Positions 23,858-33,591 of a stretch of DNA of 64,000 nt are shown here, piece after piece. The translations under genes and the position numbers were made by a program. The notes beneath the pieces were generated by a model. It worked only from the letters and a program-made list of their open reading frames with translations. It made no database searches and was not told the origin of the DNA. Each line of letters begins with the position of its first letter. The first letter of the stretch is position 1. The stretch covers positions 62,001 through 126,000 of the forward strand of contig NZ_JAKIKQ010000001.1 of NCBI RefSeq assembly GCF_023284045.1. Reading direction: 5' to 3'. This stretch comes from Shewanella kaireitica. GTDB taxonomy: Bacteria; Pseudomonadota; Gammaproteobacteria; Enterobacterales; Shewanellaceae.

Positions 23858-26800
23858 ATGACCAGCAAAAATCAGCCCGCTAACATGACTCAAGCGCAAA
23901 CTGCCGATCCGCTTTTTTTAAAAGCAGAGCAATTGGCTAAAGACTTTTCGCTGTTTCCTGAGCACAGTAAACAGACACTATCTGAGGAGATTAAAGGTCT
24001 TCTTGGTGATGACGAAATCCAAGCAAATCTAAAAGATCTTGCTGGATTAGACGTTGATGGTTATGTCACTAAGGTGATCCAACCGACACAAGACAAGAAC
24101 CGCCCGGGTGCGAAACGCATGATTGCGGACCTTAAAGGCAAGCTTGTTACTGAAACCCACATCGGCCCTTTTTATAGTGCAGAGATTGAACTGAATTTTG
24201 GATCTCGTACTCGCCGTATCGGTTTTGTTGCACAAGAGCGTACTACAGCAAACGGTGCGTGGATGCCTGAGCATCACCTAGCTTGTTGTAAAGCGATTCG
24301 TCATTTTGCCGAATTGTCTATGCCTATTATCTACCTTATTGACACTCCAGGTGCCGATGCTGGTGAGATTGCTAACAGCCAAAACCAAGCCCACTCAATC
24401 TCTAAAGCAATTGCAGAGAGTGCCAATGTTGACGTACCGACAGTCGGTATTGTGATTGGTGCTGGTTATTCTGGTGGTGCTATTCCACTGGCTGCAGCAA
24501 ATATCTTATTGTCACTGCGTGACGGTATTTTCAACACAATTCAGCCACAAGGCTTGCAAAGTATTGCGCGTAAGTACAACTTGTCTTGGCAAGAATGTGC
24601 TAAATCTGTAGGTGTTTCTCCTGAAGAGTTATACACCTCTGGCTGCATTGATGGCATTGTCGATTTCTCGCCGTCAGACAGAGATGAACGTCAACATAAC
24701 TTGCGCCGTGCTATTATCAGCAGTGTTGAAGCTGTTGAAAAAGCCGCAGTACAGTTTGTACGTGAATCATCGGATTTACGTGAGCATTATGACCGCAGTC
24801 TAGAGCGCTTCTTAGCTCCGTCTAAAAACTTAGCGGCTCTAGAAGTCAATGCTGAGCTAGCAGTAGCTAACAACCCAACCATGCACTTAAACCTGTTTGG
24901 TAGTACTTACCGTTACTTGCGTTACCTAACACTACGCAGTCGCATCCACTCTATCTCACAAGAGCAGTATGGCCGCCTGTCTAAGGTCAGCGTACCTGAA
25001 GGTGATTTGCTAGCCCGTATTCAACAAGAGCAAGATCGCGTATTCCAGTCTTGGTTATCAAGCCCTGATAAATTGGTTTATGACGAAGAGCTGAATAAGC
25101 TTTGGGGTAACTTCACCTCTAAGCGTGATGATGTTTCAACTGAGCGTAATATGCTGACGCGTTTGATTTTGGGTGAGCCAAAAGAGAACTACAAGAAAGC
25201 ACGTAAAGCGCTTATCTTTAATATCAGCTGGTCGCTATACCACCGCTGGAAAGGCAATGCAGAGAATAACTTCAAAGGGCTAATTAGCTACCTTGAAACA
25301 TTGCCATCAGAAGTGACTCAAGCAGACTGGCCAGAGCTGAATCAACTCACTGTACTTGATGTGATTGTGCACGATGAACTGCGTGAAGATTTCATCTGGC
25401 AGTGTCATAACATTTTGGTCTTTAACGCACTGTACGACAACGTAGTGGGTAACCTGGCTTCTATCGCTAAAGAAGCGATGATGTCTAAGAGCCTGTCTCG
25501 TAGTTCAGTGGATAACCTATTGCATGACTCTATCGACAGAGCACTATCTACTCAAGATGTGGCTAACGATAAGAACAAATTCTACAAGTGGCTGAAGTAC
25601 TTTATGTCTCAGTCAAACCGCGCTGAGCTACTAACTCGAACAGAGCAGTGGAAGAGTGTTGGTTTCCCACAACTGAACGACAGTTTATTTGTTATTTTGA
25701 CCTACTTCTTCGAACGTTTACTCCCTGAGTATTTTGACAGCGAAGAGGAAAGCAGTGAATACACTGGCGCAATTAACCCTGTACGTATCGGTCGTCGTAA
25801 AGACTTCTGGAACCGTTTGACCATGGGTTATCAAGATCTACTGATCCAAAAAGTGCTTCGCGATGAAAAGCGTGCAGGAAAAATGGGTTGGGATGCCATC
25901 ATAGGTAAGTTCTTCACTGATTTCGAAGAGATCAATGGCGATAAAATGTCAGCTAATCTGCTGAACTTCCCAGGTTTCCGCCTTTCTATTGAAGATGCTA
26001 TTGATAAAGGTATCCGCCCATGTGGTTTAATCACTGGTGTGGCTGACTTTGACAGTGAAGGCAAGCCAATGCGCGTTGGTGTTGCAGTGTCAAACACTGC
26101 ATTCCAAGCGGGTGCATTTGATATGGCCGCAGCAGAGAAGTTCAGTGCACTACTGATTGAATGTGCTAAGCGTAAACTTCCGGTTATTTGCTTTATTAGT
26201 TCTGGCGGTATGCAAACTAAAGAAGGTGCAGCAGCACTATTTTCAATGGCTGTAGTGAACGACCGTATTACACGTTTTATTCGTGATAATGAATTGCCTG
26301 TATTGATGTTCGGTTATGGTGATTGTACTGGTGGTGCACAGGCGAGTTTTGTGACGCATCCTTTGGTGCAAACATACTACCTATCGGGGACTAACATGCC
26401 GTTTGCTGGCCAAATGGTTGTGCCTGCATACTTGCCATCAACTTCTACGCTGTCGAACTACTTGTCTAAAGTACCAGGTGCAATGAATGGTTTAGTTGAA
26501 AACCCGTTCAGCAGTACGCTAGATGACCAGTTGAGCAGCATCGATCCACTCATGCCTAAGCCTAGCGGTAAGATCGAAACCATTATTAATAATGCGTTGT
26601 CGACACTAGTGCCTGAAGCTGAAATCGAAGATGAAGAGATTGTTCAAGACGACCCTCGCGCATTGATGAAGCCAATTAACAAAGTATTGGTTCATGCTCG
26701 TGGTTGTACTGCGGTTAAACTTATCCGTAAGGCGCATGATAACAACATCGACGTTGTACTAGTGGCATCAGATCCAGATATGACATCTGTACCTGCTGAT

Positions 26801-28411
26801 ATGCTTAAAGCGAACGACAAACTGGTTTGTATTGGTGGTAACACCTCAGATGAAAGTTACCTCAACGCATACTCAGTATTGAAAGTAGCTGAATACGAAA
26901 ATGTTGACGCCTTGCATCCAGGTATCGGTTTCCTATCTGAAAGCCCGCAGTTTGCCGCGCTTTGTGTGAATAACGGCGTTAACTTTGTCGGACCAAGTGT
27001 CCACAGTATGACGACCATGGGGAACAAGTCGAATGCGATTAAGACTTCGCAAGACCAAGGTGTACCTGTAGTACCCGGCAGCCACGGTATTTTGACTAAT
27101 GCAGAGCAAGCGGTAAACGTAGCGACTGAGATTGGTTACCCAGTACTGCTTAAAGCGGTACAAGGTGGTGGCGGTAAAGGTATTCAGGTTGTAGAGCGTC
27201 CTGAAGACATGATTGAATTGTTCCAAAAGACTTCTACAGAAGCTGCTGCTGCATTTGGTAATGGCGATCTTTACCTAGAGAAATATGTCACCTCGTTACG
27301 CCATATTGAAGTGCAGTTACTGCGTGACCAATTTGGTAATACCAAGGTACTGGGTTTACGTGATTGTTCTGTGCAGCGTAACAACCAGAAAGTGGTTGAA
27401 GAGTCTGGTTCAACCATGTTGCCTGACGAACTTAAGCAGCGTGTGATGGAATATACTCGTGCACTGGGTGACGCGACTGATTACATGGGCGCGGGTACCG
27501 TTGAATTTATCTATAACTTAGACGCAAATGAAGTCTACTTTATGGAAATGAACACCCGTCTACAGGTAGAGCATCCAGTGACCGAAGCGACATCAGGTAT
27601 TGATATCGTTAGTGCAGGTTTCGATATTGCAGCGGGTCGCTCGATTGCAGATCTTGAACCACAAGAGATTGGCTATGCCATGGAAGTGCGTGTTACTGCT
27701 GAGAAAGCGGCACTTGATAGCAATGGTATTTTACAATTACTACCAAATCCGGGCCTTATCACTGAATACAAGATGCCAGAGCGTGATGATATTGAGATCA
27801 TCTCAATCGCTGGTAAAGATAAAGAGGTATCGCCTTACTACGATAGCTTGATCGCACAGATTATTTGTCGCGGTGAGAGTCGTGAAGACGTTATTAACAA
27901 GCTACACGATTACTTAGCTAACGAAGTGGTTATTAAAGGCATCGCGTCAAACATTCCATTGTTAACACGCATTCTTAAAGATGGCACCTTCAATGAAGGT
28001 GTCTACGACACCAATTACCTACCACGCTTTATGGCTGAGCTTGATATTCCAGAGCTTATTGCTGAAATGGAAGCGGCGGCAGAAACTGTTGGCGTTGATA
28101 CTGAGTCACTGCGTGTTGGTGAAAGTAACGAGCTTAAAGTGATGGCTCAAGGCGCGGGGATCTTCTATACCTCTCCAGCACCGGGTGAAGCAGACTTTGT
28201 TAAAGAGGGTGACATTGTTACCGTGGATCAGACTTTAGCGCTAACTGAAGCGATGAAGATGTTCTCACAAGTGACATTAGCAGGCTTTAACCGCAAGAAC
28301 GCCGTATTGTACCCTGAAGATCAGCAGTACCGTATTGAGCGCATTCTTAACAGTAATGGACAGCAGGTATCGCAAGGTGAATTGCTGTTCGTGGTATCGC
28401 CAGTCGCGTAG
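23858..28411 (+). CDS. Single-chain acetyl-CoA carboxylase (carboxyltransferase + biotin carboxylase + BCCP)
   Basis: A 1517-residue multifunctional biotin enzyme. Residues about 60-330 are a carboxyltransferase half with AccA-like features (IYLIDTPGADAGE, IVIGAGYSGGAIPL). About 340-690 is a linking region of unclear fold. About 690-920 is a second carboxyltransferase half (CGLITGVADFDSEGKPMRVG, FISSGGMQTKEGAA). About 940-1400 is biotin carboxylase with ATP-grasp loop AVQGGGGKGIQVV and FMEMNTRLQVEHPVTE. The C-terminus is a biotinyl domain with EAMKM, biotin on K1467. The expected reaction is acetyl-CoA to malonyl-CoA. S. oneidensis SO_0840 is annotated as this type. Because separate accABCD usually exist too, the true acyl-CoA substrate is open. 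A GCAGAGG site precedes the ATG. Confidence 0.93.
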   Translation: MTSKNQPANMTQAQTADPLFLKAEQLAKDFSLFPEHSKQTLSEEIKGLLGDDEIQANLKDLAGLDVDGYVTKVIQPTQDKNRPGAKRMIADLKGKLVTETHIGPFYSAEIELNFGSRTRRIGFVAQERTTANGAWMPEHHLACCKAIRHFAELSMPIIYLIDTPGADAGEIANSQNQAHSISKAIAESANVDVPTVGIVIGAGYSGGAIPLAAANILLSLRDGIFNTIQPQGLQSIARKYNLSWQECAKSVGVSPEELYTSGCIDGIVDFSPSDRDERQHNLRRAIISSVEAVEKAAVQFVRESSDLREHYDRSLERFLAPSKNLAALEVNAELAVANNPTMHLNLFGSTYRYLRYLTLRSRIHSISQEQYGRLSKVSVPEGDLLARIQQEQDRVFQSWLSSPDKLVYDEELNKLWGNFTSKRDDVSTERNMLTRLILGEPKENYKKARKALIFNISWSLYHRWKGNAENNFKGLISYLETLPSEVTQADWPELNQLTVLDVIVHDELREDFIWQCHNILVFNALYDNVVGNLASIAKEAMMSKSLSRSSVDNLLHDSIDRALSTQDVANDKNKFYKWLKYFMSQSNRAELLTRTEQWKSVGFPQLNDSLFVILTYFFERLLPEYFDSEEESSEYTGAINPVRIGRRKDFWNRLTMGYQDLLIQKVLRDEKRAGKMGWDAIIGKFFTDFEEINGDKMSANLLNFPGFRLSIEDAIDKGIRPCGLITGVADFDSEGKPMRVGVAVSNTAFQAGAFDMAAAEKFSALLIECAKRKLPVICFISSGGMQTKEGAAALFSMAVVNDRITRFIRDNELPVLMFGYGDCTGGAQASFVTHPLVQTYYLSGTNMPFAGQMVVPAYLPSTSTLSNYLSKVPGAMNGLVENPFSSTLDDQLSSIDPLMPKPSGKIETIINNALSTLVPEAEIEDEEIVQDDPRALMKPINKVLVHARGCTAVKLIRKAHDNNIDVVLVASDPDMTSVPADMLKANDKLVCIGGNTSDESYLNAYSVLKVAEYENVDALHPGIGFLSESPQFAALCVNNGVNFVGPSVHSMTTMGNKSNAIKTSQDQGVPVVPGSHGILTNAEQAVNVATEIGYPVLLKAVQGGGGKGIQVVERPEDMIELFQKTSTEAAAAFGNGDLYLEKYVTSLRHIEVQLLRDQFGNTKVLGLRDCSVQRNNQKVVEESGSTMLPDELKQRVMEYTRALGDATDYMGAGTVEFIYNLDANEVYFMEMNTRLQVEHPVTEATSGIDIVSAGFDIAAGRSIADLEPQEIGYAMEVRVTAEKAALDSNGILQLLPNPGLITEYKMPERDDIEIISIAGKDKEVSPYYDSLIAQIICRGESREDVINKLHDYLANEVVIKGIASNIPLLTRILKDGTFNEGVYDTNYLPRFMAELDIPELIAEMEAAAETVGVDTESLRVGESNELKVMAQGAGIFYTSPAPGEADFVKEGDIVTVDQTLALTEAMKMFSQVTLAGFNRKNAVLYPEDQQYRIERILNSNGQQVSQGELLFVVSPVA

Positions 28412-28467
28412 CACTGAATATAAAACAACGTCGAGCTTTAGCGTGTTGTTTTACTAGCGGTTAATAT

Positions 28468-28500
28468 TAAAAATGCCCACCTAGTCGGTGGGTATTTTTA
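28468..28500 (+). terminator. Terminator of the carboxylase gene
   Basis: TAAAAATGCCCACC and GGTGGGTATTTTTA form a 14-bp stem with one G-T pair and a TAGTC loop, 57 nt after the stop. A weaker inverted repeat (AAAACAAC / GTTGTTTT) lies in front of it. Confidence 0.88.
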
Positions 28501-28640
28501 TGTCTAAAATTTATCGTTTATCAGTCGATAGTATTATATAACTTGTGTTTAACAACTGTTGTCAGTAGTTTTAGCTCAATTGGGATTGCAGCATAAAGAG
28601 GTTATTGGTGGGTGTTGTTAGCTCATCAGAATGTAGATAA

Positions 28641-29624
28641 ATGGAAGCGGTAAAAGCTGAACTGGCTAAGCTACAGAAAATACTTGGTACGCTAGAACAA
28701 GAAAATAAGCAGCTTTTGAACGATAAAGCGGAACTTGTGCGGCAAAAATCTGTGTTAGAGGAAAAGCTCAATGCAGCATTAGATGGCACAGGTTTATGCT
28801 TATGGGAACAGCATATTCCTTCGGGGAACCTTACCATGTTCAATATGGAATGGGGCTCACTGCTTGGCTATACCATCGATGAACTCGCCGCTCATATCGA
28901 CAGTTGGAAAGGTAATTTACACCCAGAAGATAGAGACTGGGTTATCCAGAACTTTGAAGATCATATTAACGGTAAAACCGACTCTTATCAGGTGACTCAT
29001 AGAATGCTGCATAAAGATGGTAGCGTTAGTTGGGTTTCGGATCGTGGTCGAGTTATTGAGTTTGATGAAAACGGTCAACCACTGCGGATCATGGGCACTC
29101 ATATCGATATAACGCAAGAGAAGCGGTATGAGCTCGGTTTGGCAGAGCTTGCACACAAAGACCCTCTAACCGGCTTATTGAACCGTAAGGCGATTATGGA
29201 GGCCTTTGAGCAGCCTAAACGACGAGCATCTGCTGGGGCTATGCTATTTATCGATCTCGATGACTTCAAGGCGCATAATGATCATTACGGACATAAATTT
29301 GGTGATAGTGTACTCATCGCGATTACTAACAAGTTAACCTCATATCTAAAAGAAACGGCTGATACAGCCCGTTTAGGCGGAGATGAGTTCGTGATACTTT
29401 ACCCTTCGACGGATAAAACGATATTGGCAAAGTTAGCGAAAGCGTTACTGCATCTATTTGCTGAGCCGCTAGAGGTTGAAGGTCGTCATGTTAACGTTAG
29501 CTTGAGTATTGGTATTGCAATCTGCCAAGCGGATGAATCATTCGATTCTGTTTGTGAGCATGCCGATACTGCAATGTACCAAGTAAAACGACAAGGGAAG
29601 AACTGTTTCCAGTTCTTCCCTTAA
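28641..29624 (+). CDS. PAS-GGDEF diguanylate cyclase
   Basis: A soluble 327-residue protein that should make cyclic di-GMP. Residues 1-46 form a coiled coil, about 46-160 a PAS_3-type sensor domain (WEQHIPSGNLTMFNMEWGSLLGY), and about 170-327 a GGDEF domain with DPLTGLLNR at 174-182 and an intact GGDEF at 246-250. The RxxD inhibitory site expected five residues before GGDEF is absent (ETAD instead), so product inhibition may not apply. There is no membrane segment. The ATG has little ribosome-binding signal. It converges on the DUF502 gene with 14 nt between the stops. Confidence 0.93.
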   Translation: MEAVKAELAKLQKILGTLEQENKQLLNDKAELVRQKSVLEEKLNAALDGTGLCLWEQHIPSGNLTMFNMEWGSLLGYTIDELAAHIDSWKGNLHPEDRDWVIQNFEDHINGKTDSYQVTHRMLHKDGSVSWVSDRGRVIEFDENGQPLRIMGTHIDITQEKRYELGLAELAHKDPLTGLLNRKAIMEAFEQPKRRASAGAMLFIDLDDFKAHNDHYGHKFGDSVLIAITNKLTSYLKETADTARLGGDEFVILYPSTDKTILAKLAKALLHLFAEPLEVEGRHVNVSLSIGIAICQADESFDSVCEHADTAMYQVKRQGKNCFQFFP

Positions 29625-29638
29625 TCAAGCTCATCTGC

Positions 29639-30256
29639 TTAGGGTGTACGTCTAGGTGTTAATGCCAAGGCGCCATTTCCCCACTGGCTTAATACCGCGC
29701 TAACATCTCCGATGCTGGCATCGAGCAGGGTCACTTTCTCATTTGGCACCAATTTCAATGGCCCGGCAAACCCTGCTGGAGCATGAGGAATAAGCACACA
29801 TGAATAGTCATCATCTTGCTCAATTAGATAGGCAAATTGATGACTACCATCTTGGTTCTTAAGCATCGCGGCGCGAAAGCCTCCATTGTATTCACCGTTC
29901 TCATTAACTGAATTCTTATCGCAGAAAATACCGCTCGCGAGTTGTTTGATGGAGCGATAAAGCGCTAAACGACCGATGGTGCTACGCTCGATATAGCGAA
30001 AGAATTGGCTCATGAAAGCGGATTTCAAAAAAATGCCAAATAGTAAAGATGTTAACGCAAGGGTAAGCAACGCTAGGCTAAACGGGTGATCTTCCAATCC
30101 CATGACTGAACTGGGTAACAATTGCACTATTGGACTCGATAGTCCGATAAGGAGTTCTATCATTTCATCGGCCATAAGGTACAAAAGGAGTAAGGGTAAT
30201 ACCACTAGAAAGCCGCCAAACAGGCTGGCCTTTATCAAATCAACTGCATTTTTCAT
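29639..30256 (-). CDS. DUF502 family membrane protein
   Basis: A 205-residue inner-membrane protein with two strong hydrophobic segments (about 10-35 and 57-80) and a C-terminal soluble domain (YSCVLIPHAPAGFAGPLKLVP). This layout is that of the DUF502 family, whose function is not known. The ATG at 30256 has a GAGGATAAG site. It is probably its own transcription unit. Confidence 0.85.
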   Translation of the reverse strand: MKNAVDLIKASLFGGFLVVLPLLLLYLMADEMIELLIGLSSPIVQLLPSSVMGLEDHPFSLALLTLALTSLLFGIFLKSAFMSQFFRYIERSTIGRLALYRSIKQLASGIFCDKNSVNENGEYNGGFRAAMLKNQDGSHQFAYLIEQDDDYSCVLIPHAPAGFAGPLKLVPNEKVTLLDASIGDVSAVLSQWGNGALALTPRRTP

Positions 30257-30364
30257 CTTATCCTCGCAAGGTTATCTGTTAGATAGGCTATTCAATGCGG
30301 CGATAATACAATTTAAATCGAATACGTCCTTGGTAGTAACTATGCGATATTTGGATACATATAA

Positions 30365-31252
30365 TTAGCTTACACTTAACTCTCTGCTTAGGTTGATGAA
30401 AGTCGATGCCGCAGGTGTCAGTGGCAAGTTTTTACGCCAAATTAGCGCTAAATCCCAAGTCAGTTGAGGGTTGAGTGCTTTATAAATCAAAGTGTCTGAG
30501 TTCACTTTCTGGCAGATAGGTTCAGGCAAAATAGCCACCCCCATTTTAGCTTCAACCATCGCGGCGATAAAATCCCACTGGCCACTTTGAGCGGCGACAT
30601 TAAGCTCTACATTGGCTGCTCGACTTAAACGATGAATTAATTTTGTCAGTGAGAAGTCATCGTTATATTGGATGAACGGGAACGGCGCCAGATCTTGCCA
30701 GCAGATACTATCTTTTTCGGTTAGCGGGTGCTCTTTCGGCAGGCAAGCTAATAACGGGTAGCCTTTGAGCTCTAAGCTATCGAATTCTTGAGTGTGGGTC
30801 GTTGGTAGAGCGGTAAAAGTCAGATCTAGGCTGTCGTTAAGCAAAGCTTGCTCTGCACCGAAACCACCTAACTCTTGAATACTCAGCTCAACCCCTGGGT
30901 ATTTTTTCCTGAATTGGGCAACGAGCTCAATGATCATCTCACCCATCATTGGACAAACTCCTAAGCGCAGTTGCCCTGTTTGTAGGCCATTAAGGCTATT
31001 AAGATCTTCGCGGAGTCTATGCCACTGCCCGACAATTTGCTGTGAAGTGCAGATAAGTGCTCGACCAGCTTCTGTGGCGATCACTTTCTGGTTATTGCGG
31101 ATTAGCAATGGTTGGCCAAGATTCTCCTCCAAGCGCTGGATCATTTTGGTTAGGGTTGGCTGAGTCAGGTGCAGCTTTTCTGCCGCACGGGTGTAATTGC
31201 CCATTTCAACCAAGGTCACGAAACAGTGTAGATTCTTAATTTGAATATTCAT
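30365..31252 (-). CDS. LysR family transcriptional regulator
   Basis: A 295-residue LysR regulator. The N-terminal HTH is in MGNYTRAAEKLHLTQPTLTKMIQRLEENLGQP, followed by an effector domain with LRLGVCPMMGEMIIELVAQF. It is divergent from a 46-residue peptide gene, with 114 nt between the starts. Divergent neighbours are the usual LysR targets, and the small gene is the only one close enough. The effector is unknown. Confidence 0.92.
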   Translation of the reverse strand: MNIQIKNLHCFVTLVEMGNYTRAAEKLHLTQPTLTKMIQRLEENLGQPLLIRNNQKVIATEAGRALICTSQQIVGQWHRLREDLNSLNGLQTGQLRLGVCPMMGEMIIELVAQFRKKYPGVELSIQELGGFGAEQALLNDSLDLTFTALPTTHTQEFDSLELKGYPLLACLPKEHPLTEKDSICWQDLAPFPFIQYNDDFSLTKLIHRLSRAANVELNVAAQSGQWDFIAAMVEAKMGVAILPEPICQKVNSDTLIYKALNPQLTWDLALIWRKNLPLTPAASTFINLSRELSVS

Positions 31253-31366
31253 GCTTATATGGAATGTAGTCGATGGATATTATTCATTTTACTAATAGTA
31301 TAAACAAGATTACTTTGACCTCAAGCACATACCCAACCATTTATTCCATTATCAGAGGTCACCGCT

Positions 31367-31507
31367 ATGAAATCTTACCAAGGTCTGTTTGCTCAAGCAC
31401 TTTATCTAGCCGCAATGCCGTTAAACTCAGAAGAATCGAGCAAGGCTAAAGCGAACATCAATGAGCAAGAGTGCATTATTGAAGAGTCTACGAATAAGCA
31501 GGCTTAA
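31367..31507 (+). CDS. Small 46-residue peptide divergent from LysR
   Basis: ATG 31367 is preceded by AGAGG eight bases upstream and opens a 46-residue frame that starts MKSYQGLFAQALYLAAMPLN and ends in an acidic, Asn/Glu-rich tail with one Cys, then TAA at 31505-31507. The N-terminal 18 residues are amphipathic and the rest is polar. I recognise no family. The ribosome-binding site, clean stop and position divergent to lysR make it plausible, but no homology is known to me. Confidence 0.45.
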   Translation: MKSYQGLFAQALYLAAMPLNSEESSKAKANINEQECIIEESTNKQA

Positions 31508-31556
31508 AACTGCAAAAGCATAACGTAGAGACGAGCGCTGATAACCCACTGCCAAT

Positions 31557-31772
31557 CTATTGCCAGCCAAAGTGCCATTTGTCCTCGTTTGTTAATTCGT
31601 GCCAATCGATTTGATATTGGGCACGAGTTAACACAGCTTCAAATAGACATAAGCTGACCAAGCCCTCCTCATCAAATTTTACTTTAGTGACTAAAAAGTG
31701 TTTCTGCTTTTTTCTAGGCTCAACGGCTGTCCACTTACTATGAAGCAACTTTCTTGGATTTATTTTATTCAT
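31557..31772 (-). CDS. Trp-rich conserved hypothetical protein (TIGR02450-like)
   Basis: A 71-residue soluble protein starting MNKINPRKLLHSKWTAVEP, with FLVTKVKFDEEGLVSLCLFEAVLT in the middle and a Trp-rich end (IDWHEL, KWHFGW). This matches from memory the TIGR02450 family of small Trp-rich proteins found in marine gammaproteobacteria and cyanobacteria; function unknown. I choose ATG 31772, which gives the family start. A longer frame from 31808 adds 12 untypical residues. The ribosome-binding site is weak. Confidence 0.8.
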   Translation of the reverse strand: MNKINPRKLLHSKWTAVEPRKKQKHFLVTKVKFDEEGLVSLCLFEAVLTRAQYQIDWHELTNEDKWHFGWQ

Positions 31773-31899
31773 AGTGGTTTTTACGAAATATAGCCACGAA
31801 AAGATCAATGATGATTTATAACAATGAGTAGAAGAGAGCGGGAAAAGTAATCGGAACCCACCGAGCTTGTTACAGTAGGTTCGATTAAAGCTGCGGCGT

Positions 31900-32160
31900 T
31901 TAGTTGAGTAGTTCGTGATCTGCAGGTAACTGACGGCTTATCCATAGCACCAGTTTGTGCTTCATATTAGGACCATCTTCTTTGTCTTTTGATAGCGCTT
32001 GAATGAGGTTATCTTTAACTAATAAGCGGTAAATACACTCGACTTTATCTTTCGGTGAAATCCCCTGACCGAAATCAGCAAAACCTCTTTTCTTGGCATA
32101 TCCCACACCAATTTCCATTGCAAGTTTTAGCAGTTGTGCATCGTGTTTTCCAGACTTCAT
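31900..32160 (-). CDS. DUF5062-like small protein
   Basis: An 86-residue soluble basic protein starting MKSGKHDAQLLKLAMEIGVG. Its core, YAKKRGFADFGQGISPKDKVECIYRLLV, fits the DUF5062 family of Vibrio and Shewanella, again by memory and with unknown function. The longer frame to 32229 lacks a ribosome-binding site, and its extra 23 residues are not family-like, so ATG 32160 is preferred. Confidence 0.7.
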   Translation of the reverse strand: MKSGKHDAQLLKLAMEIGVGYAKKRGFADFGQGISPKDKVECIYRLLVKDNLIQALSKDKEDGPNMKHKLVLWISRQLPADHELLN

Positions 32161-32266
32161 ATAGACACTTCTTAAGTCGATTGATATAGCTCTAACGTTA
32201 CCTGAATCTAACTGAATGGCAAGAGACATTGCGCAGATAAGATGAGTTTAATCATTAGCATTAAAA

Positions 32267-33469
32267 TCACTGTTTAGCAGGTTTTTGCTCTTTTAATGAC
32301 CCCTTTAACATTAGCGGCCCTGCGATGGTGGTAATGACGATAATCATCACTAATTCAGTGAATAGTTTCGGCGGAATGATGCTCGCTTGGCGCCCCATCT
32401 CAGCAAAGACTAAGCCGACCTCACCACGAGGCACCATAGCGCAGCCAATAGTGAGTTTTTTTCGCCATGGCCCCTGAGCTGAGAATCCCGCCGCCAGTTT
32501 GGTTAAAATAGCTATTAGCGCTAGCCAAGCGAGTAACAGTAATCCTGTTCCGCTTATATCCAACTGGCTTAGATCCACCGTAATTCCAACGTAAACAAAA
32601 AAGATAGGCGCGAAAACATCGATAAGAGGTTTGGTGGACTTTTCCAGCCTATGTGTAAATGCAAAGGGATTTTGCAGGTAGCGGTTTATTGGGGAGACAA
32701 ATTGTCGTGATAAAGCAATACCTACAGCAAAGCCGCCAAGTAGGGCAGGGGCGCCGAATAGGTGGGCTAACCAGGCAAATAGGCAGATGAGAGAGACGAT
32801 AATAAAGACGTCATAACCGGGTTGTTTGAATCTCGATTGAAACCCGCGTGCTATATAGATTAACGTACGAGCTAATGGCGGAGCGATGAGTAAAAAAATG
32901 ATGACTTTGAGGGTAAGCAAGACTATTGATAAAAAGTTTAAGCTACCGGATTCATTGAAATTTAATAGAATACTAAGTAAAACCACCCCTGCCACATCAT
33001 CGATGACAGCCGCCCCTAAAATAATTTGCCCTGCGTGGGTATGAGTCTGTTTAGCTTGTGACATGACTCTAATGGAAATTCCTATACTGGTTGCAGTTAA
33101 CGCACAACCAAAAAAAAGTGCGGTAAATGTAGATAAGTTGAGCCAATATGCAGCCGCAGCACTGGCGATAACTGCAGGGAATAAAATACCACTTAAAGCG
33201 ACCCATAAAGAGTGTCCTTTAGCGTGATATAGCCGCTTGATGGAAGTGTCACAGCCAATATCAAACAGCAGTAAAATCACCCCTAATTCGGCCAGTACTG
33301 AAAGGGTATTGTGCGGGCTTATCCAGCCGAGAACTGAGGGGCCAATAAGTAATCCTGCAATAATCTCTCCCACTACCGCTGGTGAGCCTAACTTAGCTGC
33401 AAACTCGCCCAGCAGTCGACCGCACACCAGAATAAGAAAGATGGAAATTACAAAGCTATCTATTGCCAA
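32267..33469 (-). CDS. Cation:proton antiporter (CPA2 family)
   Basis: A 400-residue inner-membrane protein with about 11-12 hydrophobic segments. The N-terminal GRLLGEFAAKLGSPAVVGEIIAGLLIGPSVLGW block is characteristic of CPA2 (KefB/GerN/NapA-like) Na+/H+ or K+/H+ antiporters, with an acidic pair near ILGAAVIDDVAGVVLLS that should carry the ions. There is no C-terminal TrkA-N/RCK domain, unlike KefB/KefC. The start is a TTG at 33469 with a GGAG site. It is divergent from the universal stress protein gene, with 122 nt between, so the two may be co-regulated. Confidence 0.92.
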   Translation of the reverse strand: MAIDSFVISIFLILVCGRLLGEFAAKLGSPAVVGEIIAGLLIGPSVLGWISPHNTLSVLAELGVILLLFDIGCDTSIKRLYHAKGHSLWVALSGILFPAVIASAAAAYWLNLSTFTALFFGCALTATSIGISIRVMSQAKQTHTHAGQIILGAAVIDDVAGVVLLSILLNFNESGSLNFLSIVLLTLKVIIFLLIAPPLARTLIYIARGFQSRFKQPGYDVFIIVSLICLFAWLAHLFGAPALLGGFAVGIALSRQFVSPINRYLQNPFAFTHRLEKSTKPLIDVFAPIFFVYVGITVDLSQLDISGTGLLLLAWLALIAILTKLAAGFSAQGPWRKKLTIGCAMVPRGEVGLVFAEMGRQASIIPPKLFTELVMIIVITTIAGPLMLKGSLKEQKPAKQ

Positions 33470-33591
33470 TTTCCGCTCCTTAAATTATTTCCACGCCGCT
33501 TTTGATCTTGATCATGACTCTGCTGCAAAGCGCGGCAGATCTGAACAAGCTTGTCTAAGCTAAAGTAAGGTAATAATAGCTGGAGCAAACC

